From positions 1 to 64,000 of the forward strand of contig NZ_JPMI01000390.1 of assembly GCF_000733295.1 (NCBI RefSeq): 64,000 nucleotides of DNA. Direction: 5' to 3'. Source of the stretch: Archangium violaceum Cb vi76 (lineage in GTDB: Bacteria; Myxococcota; Myxococcia; Myxococcales; Myxococcaceae). The notes below the pieces were generated by a model. It was not told the origin of the DNA, did no database searches, and saw only the letters and a list, made by a program, of their open reading frames with translations. The position numbers were made by a program, and so were the translations under genes. Shown here piece by piece: positions 1-10,396 of this stretch. Position 1 is the first letter of the stretch, and every line of letters begins with the position of its first letter.

Positions 1-38
1 AGGGGATATCGGTCACATTCCTGAAAGGGATGAACGGG

Positions 39-150
39 TTTCACTGGTCACCGGTGACGAGCGGAATGGCCGCAGTGCGTTTCACTGGTCACCGGTGACG
101 AGTGGAATGGCCTCGGTGCATTTCACTGGTCACCGGTGACGAGCGGAATG
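39..150. repeat. Three tandem copies of a 41-bp palindromic repeat
   Basis: Three near-identical units start at 39, 80 and 121, exactly 41 bp apart. Each carries about 30 conserved bases centred on the perfect 12-bp palindrome GTCACCGGTGAC, followed by GAG[C/T]GGAATGG; the last 10 bp of each spacer vary. The array sits at the window edge, beyond the 3' end of the EamA gene. Multiple short repeats of this kind occur at the ends of IS21-family elements, so this may be the tip of an insertion sequence whose genes lie outside the window. No transposase is visible to prove it. Confidence 0.75.
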
Positions 151-169
151 GGTCCGGTCCGGAGTCTTC

Positions 170-1018
170 TCAGCCCTGGGCCTCTCGCGCCGGAGTCCGC
201 GCCGAGGCGCCAGAGCCCAGCACGGTGCGCCACGCGGTGGCCAGGAGGATGATGGCGCCGCCCACCAGGGCCCACGGTCCGGGCCGCTCCCCGGCGAGGA
301 GGAAGGTCCACACGGGGTTGAGCACGGGCTCGATCAGGATGAGCAGCGAGGCCTCCACCGCGGGCGTCTCGCGCAGGCCTCGATGGAAGAGCGTATAGGC
401 GAGGCCGAGCTGGAACACGCCGAGGAACAGGAGCAGTCCGACATCCAGGGCCGTGGGCGTGGGGCCACCGAGCGAGGGCACCAGGACGCTGAAGCCCGCG
501 ATGAGGTTACCCCACACGAGCACGGACGAGCCCTCCTCGCCCACCGCGCGCAGCCCGAGAATGGCCATCGCGAACGCAACGCCCGAGCCCAGGGCAATCA
601 CATTGCCCCAGAGCTGCCCGGGCGCGAGTTGATCCAGGAAGAAGAGGCTCAGGCCGAGCAGGAACACGGGGACGGCGGCGAGCTCTCCGCGCGAGGGGCG
701 CTCGCGCAGCACGAGCGGGGACAGGAGCAGCACGTAGAGCGGCGCGGTGTCCTGCAGGAAGATGGCGTTGGCGGAGGTGGTGAGCTTGTTGGCGATGATG
801 AACGACACCACCGTGACGGCGTAGGCCAGCGCGGCCGCGAGCCCTCTCCGGGAGGGCAGCTTGCGGCCGGCGGGGAAGGCGAGTGCGAGCACCAGGGCCG
901 CGATGAGCGAGCGGCCGGAGGCGATCTGCCAGGCCGTCAGGGAGCAGAGCTTCACGGCGGCGCCGGCGGTGGACCAGAGCACGGCGGCGGCGAGCAGGTA
1001 GAGGCGGGAGCGAAGCAT
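170..1018 (-). CDS. EamA/DMT-family membrane transporter
   Basis: A 282-residue, strongly hydrophobic protein with about ten predicted membrane segments arranged as two halves of five, the layout of the drug/metabolite transporter (EamA, 10-TMS) superfamily. The N-terminal half contains the typical SGRSLIAALVLAL helix after a short loop, and the C-terminal half ends in a basic, Arg-rich tail (TAWRTVLGSG). Family members export or import small metabolites such as amino acids or nucleosides; nothing here identifies the substrate. The ATG at 1018 fits the first membrane helix. It is a single gene on the minus strand, 34 bp downstream of the DUF1206 gene, so the two may be cotranscribed. Confidence 0.85.
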   Translation of the reverse strand: MLRSRLYLLAAAVLWSTAGAAVKLCSLTAWQIASGRSLIAALVLALAFPAGRKLPSRRGLAAALAYAVTVVSFIIANKLTTSANAIFLQDTAPLYVLLLSPLVLRERPSRGELAAVPVFLLGLSLFFLDQLAPGQLWGNVIALGSGVAFAMAILGLRAVGEEGSSVLVWGNLIAGFSVLVPSLGGPTPTALDVGLLLFLGVFQLGLAYTLFHRGLRETPAVEASLLILIEPVLNPVWTFLLAGERPGPWALVGGAIILLATAWRTVLGSGASARTPAREAQG

Positions 1019-1052
1019 GGGACGCGCGGGTGACTCATATCAGGGGGGCCGG

Positions 1053-1922
1053 TCAGGCGCCGAGGAAGCGCCGGTACCGGGCCTCGAGGGCCATGTAGAC
1101 GGCGTAGGCCACGAGTCCCGCGGCGGCCACGGCGAGCAGCACGGCTCCGTGGGGTTGGGCCGCGAGTGTCTCCAGGGCGCCGTCCAGTCCCCGGGCTCGC
1201 CGGGGGTTGGCGGTGAGCGCGGCCTGGACGAGGAACCCGCCAATCAACACGAAGACGAGCCCGCGCGCGAGGATGCCCAGCTTGGAGATGCGCACCGCCC
1301 ACTCCGCCTGCTGGGGGCGCAGCGTGTCCAGCCGGAGCTTCTCGCGGAACTTCTCCTTCCAGGCCTTGTAGGCCTGCCACACGCCCATGCCGGCGATGAC
1401 GAGCCCCACGACGGCGACCAGCGCCTGTCCGAAGGGCTGCGACATCAACCGGGCCGTCCAGGATTGGGCGCTCTGGTCTCCACTCGAGCCGACGCCTCCC
1501 GCTCCCAGCACGAGGCGGAAGGCGGCCAGGGCGAGGAACGTGTGGATGGCGGCGCTCACCAGGTAGAAGCCCCGGAGGAGGAGCCCCTTCGCGCCGGTGC
1601 CCTTGCCGTCCGGATCCATCCAGGCCTGCACCACGCGCCAGAGGACGTAGCCCACCAGGCCCACCGCCACCACGGCGAGCAGCGCCTTGCTCCAGGCGCC
1701 CTGGGCGAGCGTGGCCAGCGCGCCCTTCGTGTCGGTCGTCTTGCCTCCCGAGCCGAAGGCGACCTGGAGCGCGAGCACGCCAATCACCGCGTACACCACG
1801 CCCTTGGCCAGGTAGCCCAGGCGGGCCAGTGGCACCATCCACGGGTGGTGCATCGCCTTCGCCCCGAGACGGTCTCCCTGCTGCTTCAACTCCGAGGCCT
1901 TCCGGCCGAGTCCGTTCACCAT
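1053..1922 (-). CDS. DUF1206 integral membrane protein
   Basis: A 289-residue membrane protein made of three related units, each with two membrane helices. Each unit begins with a motif like ARLGYLAKGVVYAVIG or SKLGILARGLVFVLIG and ends near a Gly-Leu-rich second helix followed by an aromatic/basic turn (WRVVQAWMDP, WQAYKAWKEKF, YMALEARYRRF). This threefold repeat is characteristic of DUF1206, a family of unknown function. The ATG at 1922 is chosen because GGAGG lies just upstream; the in-frame GTG at 1940 has no such site. It lies upstream of and in the same direction as the EamA gene. Confidence 0.85.
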   Translation of the reverse strand: MVNGLGRKASELKQQGDRLGAKAMHHPWMVPLARLGYLAKGVVYAVIGVLALQVAFGSGGKTTDTKGALATLAQGAWSKALLAVVAVGLVGYVLWRVVQAWMDPDGKGTGAKGLLLRGFYLVSAAIHTFLALAAFRLVLGAGGVGSSGDQSAQSWTARLMSQPFGQALVAVVGLVIAGMGVWQAYKAWKEKFREKLRLDTLRPQQAEWAVRISKLGILARGLVFVLIGGFLVQAALTANPRRARGLDGALETLAAQPHGAVLLAVAAAGLVAYAVYMALEARYRRFLGA

Positions 1923-2053
1923 CGGTCCTCCCTCCCACACCGGAGCGCCGGAGCCACTGTCCGGCGGTGCGGTGCATCCCTTCGGAAGGTAGGCACACGG
2001 GGCGACACGTCTCGGGGAGCGCCTGGCCGCATGCCCGCTCCTCGGACCAGGGG

Positions 2054-4405
2054 CTAGAAGTCGCTCCCCTCCGCCCGCTTGCCCGGCGAGGAGCCGAGCC
2101 CCGGGTTCAGCACGTGGTGCGACACGAAGCTCCCCGTGCGGTTCGCATCCGGGCTCCGGTTGTACGAGACGGCTTCGATGGAGGCGTCGTAGGTGGTGCT
2201 GTCCACGAGCTGCTTCGCGCCGTTCTGCAGGTAGACGGCGTCACCGCTGCCGCCGTGGTTGGTGCCCTTGTTGAAGAAGAGCCCGCCGCTCGAGGCCGCC
2301 ACCGCGTTCGTCGCTCCCGGGGGGATGGCGGTGGCGCCCGAGTAGATGACGACGGACTTGCCTGGACCGAGCAACGTCCCCGAGGGGAAGGCGTGCCGGG
2401 GCACCGGGAGCCCCTGGCTGCCGCGGTCGTTCACCCCCCAGCCGCCGAGGTCCACCGTGCTCGTGGAGCCATTCACCAGCTCCACGAACTGTTGCGCGTA
2501 GTCGCGGTCGGTGCCACCGGGCACGGGCGGCTCGTGGGGCAGGTACTCGTTGATGAACACCGGTGGAGGCCAGGACACGGTGAACGCCGTGTCGCTCTGG
2601 TCGGCCGCCGCCGGAGCGGTGGCATCGCTCACCCGCACGCGGGCCTGGGTCGTCGTCGCCGGAACGGAGGGGACCGTCCACGTGTACTGCCCGCTCTCCG
2701 CGGGGACGCTCGAGGCCAGCACCTGCCACGTCACGCCGTTGTCCGGCGAGAACTCGAGATTCACCGAGCTGACACCGTCCGCCGTCCAGGTGAGGGTCTG
2801 CACGGTCCCCGACGCGAGCTGCTCACCGCCGTTGGGCGAGGTGATGTGCACGGGTGGAGGCGGCGGGGGCACCACGTTGAACGAGAAGCGGCTGAAGATG
2901 GGGTAGTGGTCCGAGGTGGTGTCCTTGTACTGGGAGATATAGGCGTCCGGCCGCAGGGCCTGGGTGGAGTTGCTCACGTAGCCCGCCCGGAGCGCGTGGC
3001 TGACGAGCTGGTGGTCGATGAACTCGGTGTTGCTCACCGTGCTGCGCACGTTGGCGAAGGACAGGGGCTGGGTGAGGAAGGCGTAGTCCGCCGTGTCCTC
3101 CACGAAGTTCTGGTACGGCGTGGGCAGGTAGGCGCCGCTCGTGGAGTCCTTGGTGATGGAGATGTCCACGTCATCGTTCCAGTCGCCGAGCACGAGGACG
3201 GACGTGTCCGCGGGCAGGGCATCCAGGTATCCCTTGAGCGCCACCCCCGCGCTCTTGCGGCGGGTGTAGGACTCCGTGTCGCTGAACGCCTTCATGTGCA
3301 GCACGATGGCCACCACGTCCACGCTCGTCTCGCCGCGCGTGATGCGCAGCTTCACCTGCAGGGGCGGCCGCGAGCCGAATTCGTAGTTGGAGGAGGTGAG
3401 GATGATCCGCGCGTCCAGCACGCTGACCACGCCTGGCCGGTAGAGGATTCCGACCATCTGCTCTCCGTCGGAGTAGTAGGTGCTGCCGGACACGACGAGC
3501 GGGTCGTTGGCCATGAAGCCTTCGTAGCCCGTCAGTTGTTTCAGCTCGTTGAACTCCGTGACGTCCACCAGCTCCTGCAGGCCCCAGAAGTCCGCGTCCG
3601 TCCGGGTGATGACCGTCTTCACGTTCTGGACCTGCAAGGCGTCGTCCGAGGGACCGCCGCTCGGGGAGCCGAACCACTCGATGTTCCAGTTGGCCGTGCT
3701 GAAGGGCAGCGGGGGGGGGCCCGCGTCCGTTCCACCGTCACTCCCACCACCGCCGTCCGTCCCTCCACCGCCGCCATCGGTTCCGCCGTCACCGCCGCCG
3801 GCCGTGCCCGCGTGGACCACCAGCCCGAGCACCTTCCCGGCCTGTGCGCCGTGGACGTCCTGCACGCGCACGGTGGGGTAATAGGCGCCCGATTCCAGCG
3901 GCACGCCCGTGAGCTGGCCGTCCTCGCTCAGCACGAGGCCCGAGGGCAGCGCCCCACCCATCAGGGACCAACGCAGGGTCCCCTTGCCGCCGGTGGCCTC
4001 GAGCCGCACGGCGTACCTCTCCCCTGTCGTGGCGGCGGGCAGCGAGACGGTGGTGATGGACGGCGCGGGGTGGACGAGCAGCTGGTAGGTGCCCGTCTCC
4101 GTGGCGCCCGCCGCGTCCTTCACCTGCACCGTGAAGGTGTACGGGCCCGGCACCGTGGTGGCGCCCTTCAACAGGCCGTCGCCGGTGGAGAAGAAGAGGC
4201 CGGGCGGCAGCTTCTCCAACGAGTGCCGCAGGGGGGGGCTGCCCCCGGTGGCGCCGAGACCCACCTGGAAGGACGCGCCCGCGGTGGTCTCCATCGGCTC
4301 CAGGTCGGGCAACTGGAGGGGCTCGGGCCCGGGGGGCGTGGGCTCCGGGCAGGCTCCGAGGAGGGTGAGGATGGCGAGCATCCCCAACAGGCGGGCGAAC
4401 GGCAT
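2054..4405 (-). CDS. Secreted lipoprotein: Ig-like, endonuclease/exonuclease/phosphatase and lamin-tail domains
   Basis: A 783-residue lipoprotein. The signal peptide ends in the lipobox LGAC (residues about 12-15), so the ATG at 4405 is used rather than the far-upstream in-frame starts. After a Pro-rich linker come two 'putative Ig' (He_PIG) modules (about residues 45-215), then a Gly/Asp-rich spacer. An endonuclease/exonuclease/phosphatase domain follows (about 240-515), with NIEWFG at its start, LGDWNDD in the core and the terminal SDHYPI motif, matching the catalytic Asn, Asp and His positions of the DNase I-like fold. An Ig-like segment and a lamin-tail domain (VFINEYLPHEPP ... VELVNGS) complete it. 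Such proteins are exported nucleases or phosphodiesterases; the substrate is not evident. Confidence 0.85.
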   Translation of the reverse strand: MPFARLLGMLAILTLLGACPEPTPPGPEPLQLPDLEPMETTAGASFQVGLGATGGSPPLRHSLEKLPPGLFFSTGDGLLKGATTVPGPYTFTVQVKDAAGATETGTYQLLVHPAPSITTVSLPAATTGERYAVRLEATGGKGTLRWSLMGGALPSGLVLSEDGQLTGVPLESGAYYPTVRVQDVHGAQAGKVLGLVVHAGTAGGGDGGTDGGGGGTDGGGGSDGGTDAGPPPLPFSTANWNIEWFGSPSGGPSDDALQVQNVKTVITRTDADFWGLQELVDVTEFNELKQLTGYEGFMANDPLVVSGSTYYSDGEQMVGILYRPGVVSVLDARIILTSSNYEFGSRPPLQVKLRITRGETSVDVVAIVLHMKAFSDTESYTRRKSAGVALKGYLDALPADTSVLVLGDWNDDVDISITKDSTSGAYLPTPYQNFVEDTADYAFLTQPLSFANVRSTVSNTEFIDHQLVSHALRAGYVSNSTQALRPDAYISQYKDTTSDHYPIFSRFSFNVVPPPPPPVHITSPNGGEQLASGTVQTLTWTADGVSSVNLEFSPDNGVTWQVLASSVPAESGQYTWTVPSVPATTTQARVRVSDATAPAAADQSDTAFTVSWPPPVFINEYLPHEPPVPGGTDRDYAQQFVELVNGSTSTVDLGGWGVNDRGSQGLPVPRHAFPSGTLLGPGKSVVIYSGATAIPPGATNAVAASSGGLFFNKGTNHGGSGDAVYLQNGAKQLVDSTTYDASIEAVSYNRSPDANRTGSFVSHHVLNPGLGSSPGKRAEGSDF

Positions 4406-4651
4406 GACGGGTCGGGCTCCGGACTCGGGGCATCTCCAGCCCCGCGGGGAGCCCGAGTCTAGCGCGTCAGCGGGCCGGCGCAGAAGCGTGACGCCGGCAC
4501 CGCGAGCCGGGCCGCCGCGGCAATCGAGGCCGCTCTCATCCGTCTCTTCAGGGGTGAAGATTGCTTTTGCGCTCCAGGCGGGGGTGCAGTCTGATGAGGC
4601 GGTCTGCGCTCGCCGGGGCGGACCGCACTGTCCGTGAGGGAGAAGAGACCG

Positions 4652-5143
4652 ATGGCCGAGAAATGGGACAAGCAGTTGATGGACTTCTTCAAGCGCACCG
4701 GTGAGGAGCTCAAGCGCTCCGGCGAGGAGCTCAAGACCGAGGCGCAGCGGCTGATGGTGGAGGTGAAGGACCCCGCCAAGCAGGCCAAGGTGAAGGAGGG
4801 CATCGAGAACCTGCGCACCTTCGCGGTCACGGCGGGCAAGCAGGTCGCCGAGCGCCTCGAGTCCGCCGTGCGTCAGGTGGAGCAGACCCTCGAGGGCGCC
4901 ATCGAGGGCAACAAGGGCGCCTCCACCCCGGCGGGCCCGCCTCCCGGGACGGCCGCCCCCCAGGCGAAGGCCCAGCCCCCGGCCGCCGCGCCCCCCGCCG
5001 AGAAGAAGGCCGCGGCCAAGACGGGCACCAAGTCCATCGGCCGCAAGAAGACGGCCGCCAAGGCCCCCGCGAAGAAGGCGGCGGCCAAGACGGGCACCAA
5101 GAAGTCCATCGGCCGCAAGAAGCCCGCCCGTCCGGCCTCCTGA
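4652..5143 (+). CDS. Small protein with helical N-terminus and histone-like Lys/Ala tail
   Basis: 163 residues. The first about 85 residues are charged and helical (repeated GEELKRSGEELK and RLESAVRQVEQT) and look amphipathic or coiled-coil. A Pro/Ala linker then leads to a strongly basic tail with two copies of GTK(K)SIGRKK separated by AKAPAKKAAAK, resembling histone H1-like C-termini in bacteria. Nucleic-acid binding by the tail is an inference. The ATG at 4652 is preceded by GAGGGAGAAGAGA; the in-frame GTG at 4634 would put that site inside the gene. It is divergent from the nuclease-like gene at 2054-4405 and is followed by a strong hairpin. Confidence 0.75.
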   Translation: MAEKWDKQLMDFFKRTGEELKRSGEELKTEAQRLMVEVKDPAKQAKVKEGIENLRTFAVTAGKQVAERLESAVRQVEQTLEGAIEGNKGASTPAGPPPGTAAPQAKAQPPAAAPPAEKKAAAKTGTKSIGRKKTAAKAPAKKAAAKTGTKKSIGRKKPARPAS

Positions 5144-5186
5144 GGAGCATTCATCCGCTCTGGAATCCTCTAGGGGGGGCACATGG

Positions 5187-5205
5187 GCGGCCTGCGTCAG
5201 GCCGC
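5187..5205 (+). terminator. Hairpin after the Lys/Ala-tail gene
   Basis: A perfect 8-bp stem, GCGGCCTG and CAGGCCGC, with the 3-nt loop CGT lies 44 bp after the stop codon of the upstream gene and 44 bp before the grpE start. There is no T-run, so terminator function is inferred from position; a role in the grpE leader is also possible. Confidence 0.45.
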
Positions 5206-5248
5206 ACCGGGCGTTGGATCAACCTGCGCCCCATGACATAGTGCGCCC

Positions 5249-6259
5249 GTGGCCGGCTCCAACCGAGACGAGAAGAGCAGCTTCCAGACGGACATCTCGC
5301 AGGACGTCATCGACGCGGCGCTCGAAAGCGTCGATCGTCACGTCCAGTCTCCCGCCCTGGCGCGGGAGGACGAGGTGCCCGAGACCATCACCACCATGTC
5401 CATGGACCTCCCCGAGGGCGGGGTCTCCATGGACATGGAGGGCCCCGAGGGCGTGGTCACCATGGAGATGGAGATCCCCGAGGGTGGGGTCACCATGGAA
5501 GTGGCGATCCCCGAGGGTTGTGTCACCGAGCCGGAGGCTCCCGCGGCACCCAATGAGGGCGGGCTCCGGGCCGCGTTGCATGACGCCCATCGGGATTTGA
5601 AGGAGATGCGCCGCGCGCGGGACGAGGCGCGTGAGCTGCTGGCGCAAAGCCGCCGCGAGCTGGAGGAGGCGCGCCAGCAACTCGAGTTCAGCCAGTCCCG
5701 CAGCCGCGAGACGATGGACCGGCTCAAGGACACCCACGAGCGGGCCCTGCGCGCCACGGCGGACCTGGAGAACTACCGCAAGCGCGCCCAGAAGGAGAAG
5801 GAGGAGGTCCAGAAGTTCGGCTCCGAGCGCCTGCTCAAGGACTTCCTTCCCGTCGTGGACAACCTGGATCGCGCGCTGGAGGCGGCCCAGAAGTCCTCGG
5901 ACTTCGAGAGCCTGCGCACCGGCGTGGAGATGACGCGCAAGCTGTTCGACAGCGCGTTCGGCAAGCACGGCGTCAAGGGCTTCTCCGCCGCCGGCCAGCC
6001 GTTCGATCCCCGCCTGCACGAGGCCATGCAGCAGGTGGAGAGCGCGGCGGTGCCCGCGGGCCACGTCCTCTACGAGGCCGTGCGCGGCTACACGCTCAAC
6101 GAGCGGCTCATCCGGCCCGCGCTGGTCGTGGTGGCGCGTGCGCCAGCCGCCCCGCCGCCCGCGGCCGAGGCAACCCCTTCAGAAACGGCGCCGGAGGGTG
6201 GACCCACGGGGGGGCACACCACCGAGCAGACCGGAACCACTCCTTCGGAGAGTCAGTAG
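5249..6259 (+). CDS. grpE: GrpE nucleotide exchange factor with unusual repeated N-terminus
   Basis: 336 residues. The C-terminal half is a normal GrpE: a long coiled coil (about residues 110-190, including [23 protein letters not shown] broken up by charged heptads) followed by the beta domain ([14 protein letters not shown], then [17 protein letters not shown]). GrpE releases ADP from DnaK during the chaperone cycle. The first about 100 residues are not GrpE-like: they carry 11-residue repeats with the core PEGGV[ST]M[DE]M. The protein is therefore much longer than the usual about 200 residues. The start is GTG, with dnaK beginning 6 bp after the stop, so the two form an operon. Confidence 0.95.
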   Translation: MAGSNRDEKSSFQTDISQDVIDAALESVDRHVQSPALAREDEVPETITTMSMDLPEGGVSMDMEGPEGVVTMEMEIPEGGVTMEVAIPEGCVTEPEAPAAPNEGGLRAALHDAHRDLKEMRRARDEARELLAQSRRELEEARQQLEFSQSRSRETMDRLKDTHERALRATADLENYRKRAQKEKEEVQKFGSERLLKDFLPVVDNLDRALEAAQKSSDFESLRTGVEMTRKLFDSAFGKHGVKGFSAAGQPFDPRLHEAMQQVESAAVPAGHVLYEAVRGYTLNERLIRPALVVVARAPAAPPPAAEATPSETAPEGGPTGGHTTEQTGTTPSESQ

Positions 6260-6265
6260 AACGCC

Positions 6266-8098
<1,833 letters not shown>

Positions 8099-8103
8099 GC
8101 CTC

Positions 8104-9600
8104 GTGGAATTTCCTTCGCTCGAAGCCGAAGTCGCCTTCCTGCGCGGCCTCAACGCCGTGGTGCGGATGGCGGACGACATCCTCGAGGACTGCCTGGAGC
8201 GGGGGCTGAGCCTCGATGCGGCGGTGGATGTCTTCCTCACCCAGTGCGCGCGGCTGGTGCATGCGTCGGCGGGCTTCGTCAGCCTCCGGGGCACGGCGGG
8301 CCCCGTGCTCACCCGGGTGCTCGGCCAGCCCGGCGTGGACGTCTTCGAGGCCGCCACCTGGAAGGGCGCCCACCCCCTGTCCGACTCGCGGATGTTGTTC
8401 TGCGCGCCGCTGGCGCTCGGGCGGTTGGAGCTGGGCACCCTGGGGCTGGTGGTGGAGGGGCGCTTCGACGACGGCGGCTGGCTGGTGATGAAGCTGGTGG
8501 AGGCCATTGGCGACCAGCTGGACAACGCGGTGCTGGCCTTCCTGTCGCTCACCGACGGCCGCGGCGTGCTGGAGCGGCTGGACGAGCTGGCCCCCGAGGA
8601 TGATCCCCTCACGGGGCCGCGCGGGCGCATCGGCCGCTACGAGCTGGTGACGCCGCTGGGCACCGGCGGCATGGCGCAGGTGCTGGTGGCGCGCACGCGG
8701 GGCCCGGAGGGGCTCGGCCGGTTGGTGGCGCTCAAGCGGATTCTGCCGCACCTGGCCTCGGACCCGGACATCGTGAAGCAGTTCCTGGACGAGGCCCGCA
8801 TCGGGCTGCGGCTGAGCCACCCCAACCTCGTCACCTTCCACGACTTCGGCGAGTCGCAGGGCGCCTACTACCTGGTGATGGAGCTGGTGCGCGGGGTGGA
8901 CTTCGACCGGGTGCTGAAGACGGCGCGGCCCGCGCCGGACATGACGGTGGGCATCGTCCTACAGGCGCTGCACGGGCTGCACGCGGCGCACCAGGCGCGG
9001 GGCGAGGACGGCGTGTCGCTGCGGCTGGTGCACCGGGACTTGTCGCCGCACAACCTGATGGTGGGCTTCGACGGGCGGGTGAAGGTGCTGGACTTCGGCG
9101 TGGCCAAGGCGCGCGCCCAGCGCACCGTGACGCTGCCGGGCATCGTGAAGGGCAAGCCGCTCTACATGTCGCCGGAGCAGGCGCGGGGTGACCGCCTGGA
9201 CGCGCGCAGCGATCTCTTCTCCATGGGCCTCATCCTCTACGAGGCCTTCACGGGCAAGCGTGCCTTCGACCGTGGGGACGAGCTGGAGTCCATGCACGCC
9301 ATCTGCGACGACAAGCTGAGCCGTCCAGCGGGCCTGTCCCTGCCGTTGTGGGAGGTGTTGGAGGTGGCGCTCGAGAAGCAGCCGGGCAACCGCTTCGCCC
9401 ACGCGCTCCAGATGGCGGAGGCGCTGGCGGAGGCGTGTGCCCCGGCGCGCGAGGTGGACCTGGGCCGGCTCCTGGCCACCCACTTCCCCGAGCGCCTGCG
9501 GGGTTTCGAGCGGTTGGAGCGCGTCCACCTCGCGTCGAACACGCCCGCCGTGGGGGAGACGCGGTTGCGCCCCGCCACGACGGGCCGCTCGCGCGGTTAG
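8104..9600 (+). CDS. Soluble Ser/Thr protein kinase with N-terminal sensor-like domain
   Basis: 498 residues from the GTG at 8104. Residues about 1-165 resemble a GAF-type sensor domain (helical start, then [22 protein letters not shown]). From about residue 175 there is a complete Hanks-type kinase: glycine loop LGTGGMAQV, lysine in VALKRI, catalytic HRDLSPHNL (about 309), DFG (about 330) and an activation segment ending [11 protein letters not shown]. No membrane segment follows, so it is cytoplasmic. It is translationally close to dnaK (5-bp gap), suggesting coupling of kinase signalling with the chaperone. Its TAG stop overlaps the stop codon of the convergent gene. Confidence 0.9.
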   Translation: MEFPSLEAEVAFLRGLNAVVRMADDILEDCLERGLSLDAAVDVFLTQCARLVHASAGFVSLRGTAGPVLTRVLGQPGVDVFEAATWKGAHPLSDSRMLFCAPLALGRLELGTLGLVVEGRFDDGGWLVMKLVEAIGDQLDNAVLAFLSLTDGRGVLERLDELAPEDDPLTGPRGRIGRYELVTPLGTGGMAQVLVARTRGPEGLGRLVALKRILPHLASDPDIVKQFLDEARIGLRLSHPNLVTFHDFGESQGAYYLVMELVRGVDFDRVLKTARPAPDMTVGIVLQALHGLHAAHQARGEDGVSLRLVHRDLSPHNLMVGFDGRVKVLDFGVAKARAQRTVTLPGIVKGKPLYMSPEQARGDRLDARSDLFSMGLILYEAFTGKRAFDRGDELESMHAICDDKLSRPAGLSLPLWEVLEVALEKQPGNRFAHALQMAEALAEACAPAREVDLGRLLATHFPERLRGFERLERVHLASNTPAVGETRLRPATTGRSRG

Positions 9601-10151
9601 ATGCCGCGCTTGTTCTTCGGCTCGTTCTCGCCGCTGAGGTCCAGCTTGCGGGTGCCCTCCGTGTCGTCCCGGCGCACCGTCGTCCGCATGTGGCCGTCGC
9701 CGTAGAGCTCGTCGTGGACGTGCAGCAGCTCGTCATCCGTCATCGCGCGCTCCCGGGCGGATTCCTCCTCGGCGCGCAGGGGCGTGGACGTCACCACCGT
9801 CTCCTCGGGGCGCGCGTTGAAGGGCAGCCCCGTGCGCTCACCCTGGTTCATCCAGGCGCTGTCCGTCCCCGACACCCGGCTGTTCCCGATGCCCTCGCGC
9901 TGGGCGATGGTGTCCGAGCCGTAGGGCACCTCGTCGGAGAACGCCCGCAGGCTGTCCTTGCCATGGGCCAGGATGATCTCCCCGTTGCGCAGGTCGCTGA
10001 TCTCCGCGTACCGGACGGAGTAGTCCTTCGGGAAGAACAGCCCCTTCTCGATATGGAACTCCATGTCCCCGACGGCATACACCTTGCCGAGCTTGTGGCC
10101 GTCGATGCTGCGGACCGTCATGCCTTCCTTGATGTCTCCTCGTTGATACAT
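9597..10151 (-). CDS. DUF2171/PRC-barrel-like small protein
   Basis: 184 residues. The N-terminal 70 residues (IKEGMTVRSIDGHKLGKVYAVGDMEFHIE ... VRYAEISDL) have the beta-rich layout of DUF2171/PRC-barrel-like domains, which are small ligand or protein interaction modules. The remainder is charged and low in complexity, ending EPKNKRGI. The ATG at 10151 begins MYQRGDIKEG; the upstream in-frame start at 10211 would add a Pro-rich extension without a better ribosome site. It is convergent with the kinase gene, and the two stop codons overlap. The function is unknown. Confidence 0.7.
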   Translation of the reverse strand: MYQRGDIKEGMTVRSIDGHKLGKVYAVGDMEFHIEKGLFFPKDYSVRYAEISDLRNGEIILAHGKDSLRAFSDEVPYGSDTIAQREGIGNSRVSGTDSAWMNQGERTGLPFNARPEETVVTSTPLRAEEESARERAMTDDELLHVHDELYGDGHMRTTVRRDDTEGTRKLDLSGENEPKNKRGI

Positions 10152-10327
10152 GTCGGCCTCCTGGGAATGTTCGTCTCCGGGAAAGGTGGGGACCGGGGCG
10201 GGGGAGGGCATCCTCCGGGGAGGAGAGGGGCGAGGGCCTCGGCGGCTCGGGGGTCCTTCGAGGGGGGAAGGGCTGGGACTCCGGGTGGAAAACCCAGGGG
10301 GGAGCGGGCTGGCGAGGTGTTGCGAGC

Positions 10328-10356
10328 TTGACCCCTCTTTCGCATCCCCATAGAAA
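10328..10356 (+). promoter_or_regulatory. Candidate sigma-70-type promoter of the liv operon
   Basis: TTGACC at 10328-10333 is followed after exactly 17 bp by TAGAAA at 10351-10356, giving a good -35 and a fair -10 match. The ATG of the binding-protein gene is 40 bp further on. The rest of the 245-bp gap (10152-10396) is GC-rich and shows no other clear element. Confidence 0.45.
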
Positions 10357-10396
10357 ACCGGGGCTTTTCCGTGGCCCGACCCAGGAGATGCCCCTC

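Noticed and set aside
39-150. CRISPR array
   Set aside because: Only three units with 10-bp spacers and a central palindrome; no cas genes are present.
1829-4462. An 877-codon plus-strand frame opposite the nuclease-like lipoprotein
   Set aside because: It has no domains and typical high-GC shadow composition; the minus-strand product has a signal peptide and catalytic motifs.
4406-5182. In-frame N-terminal extension of the nuclease-like lipoprotein gene
   Set aside because: The extension overlaps the 4652-5143 gene on the other strand and would bury the lipoprotein signal, so the start at 4405 is used.
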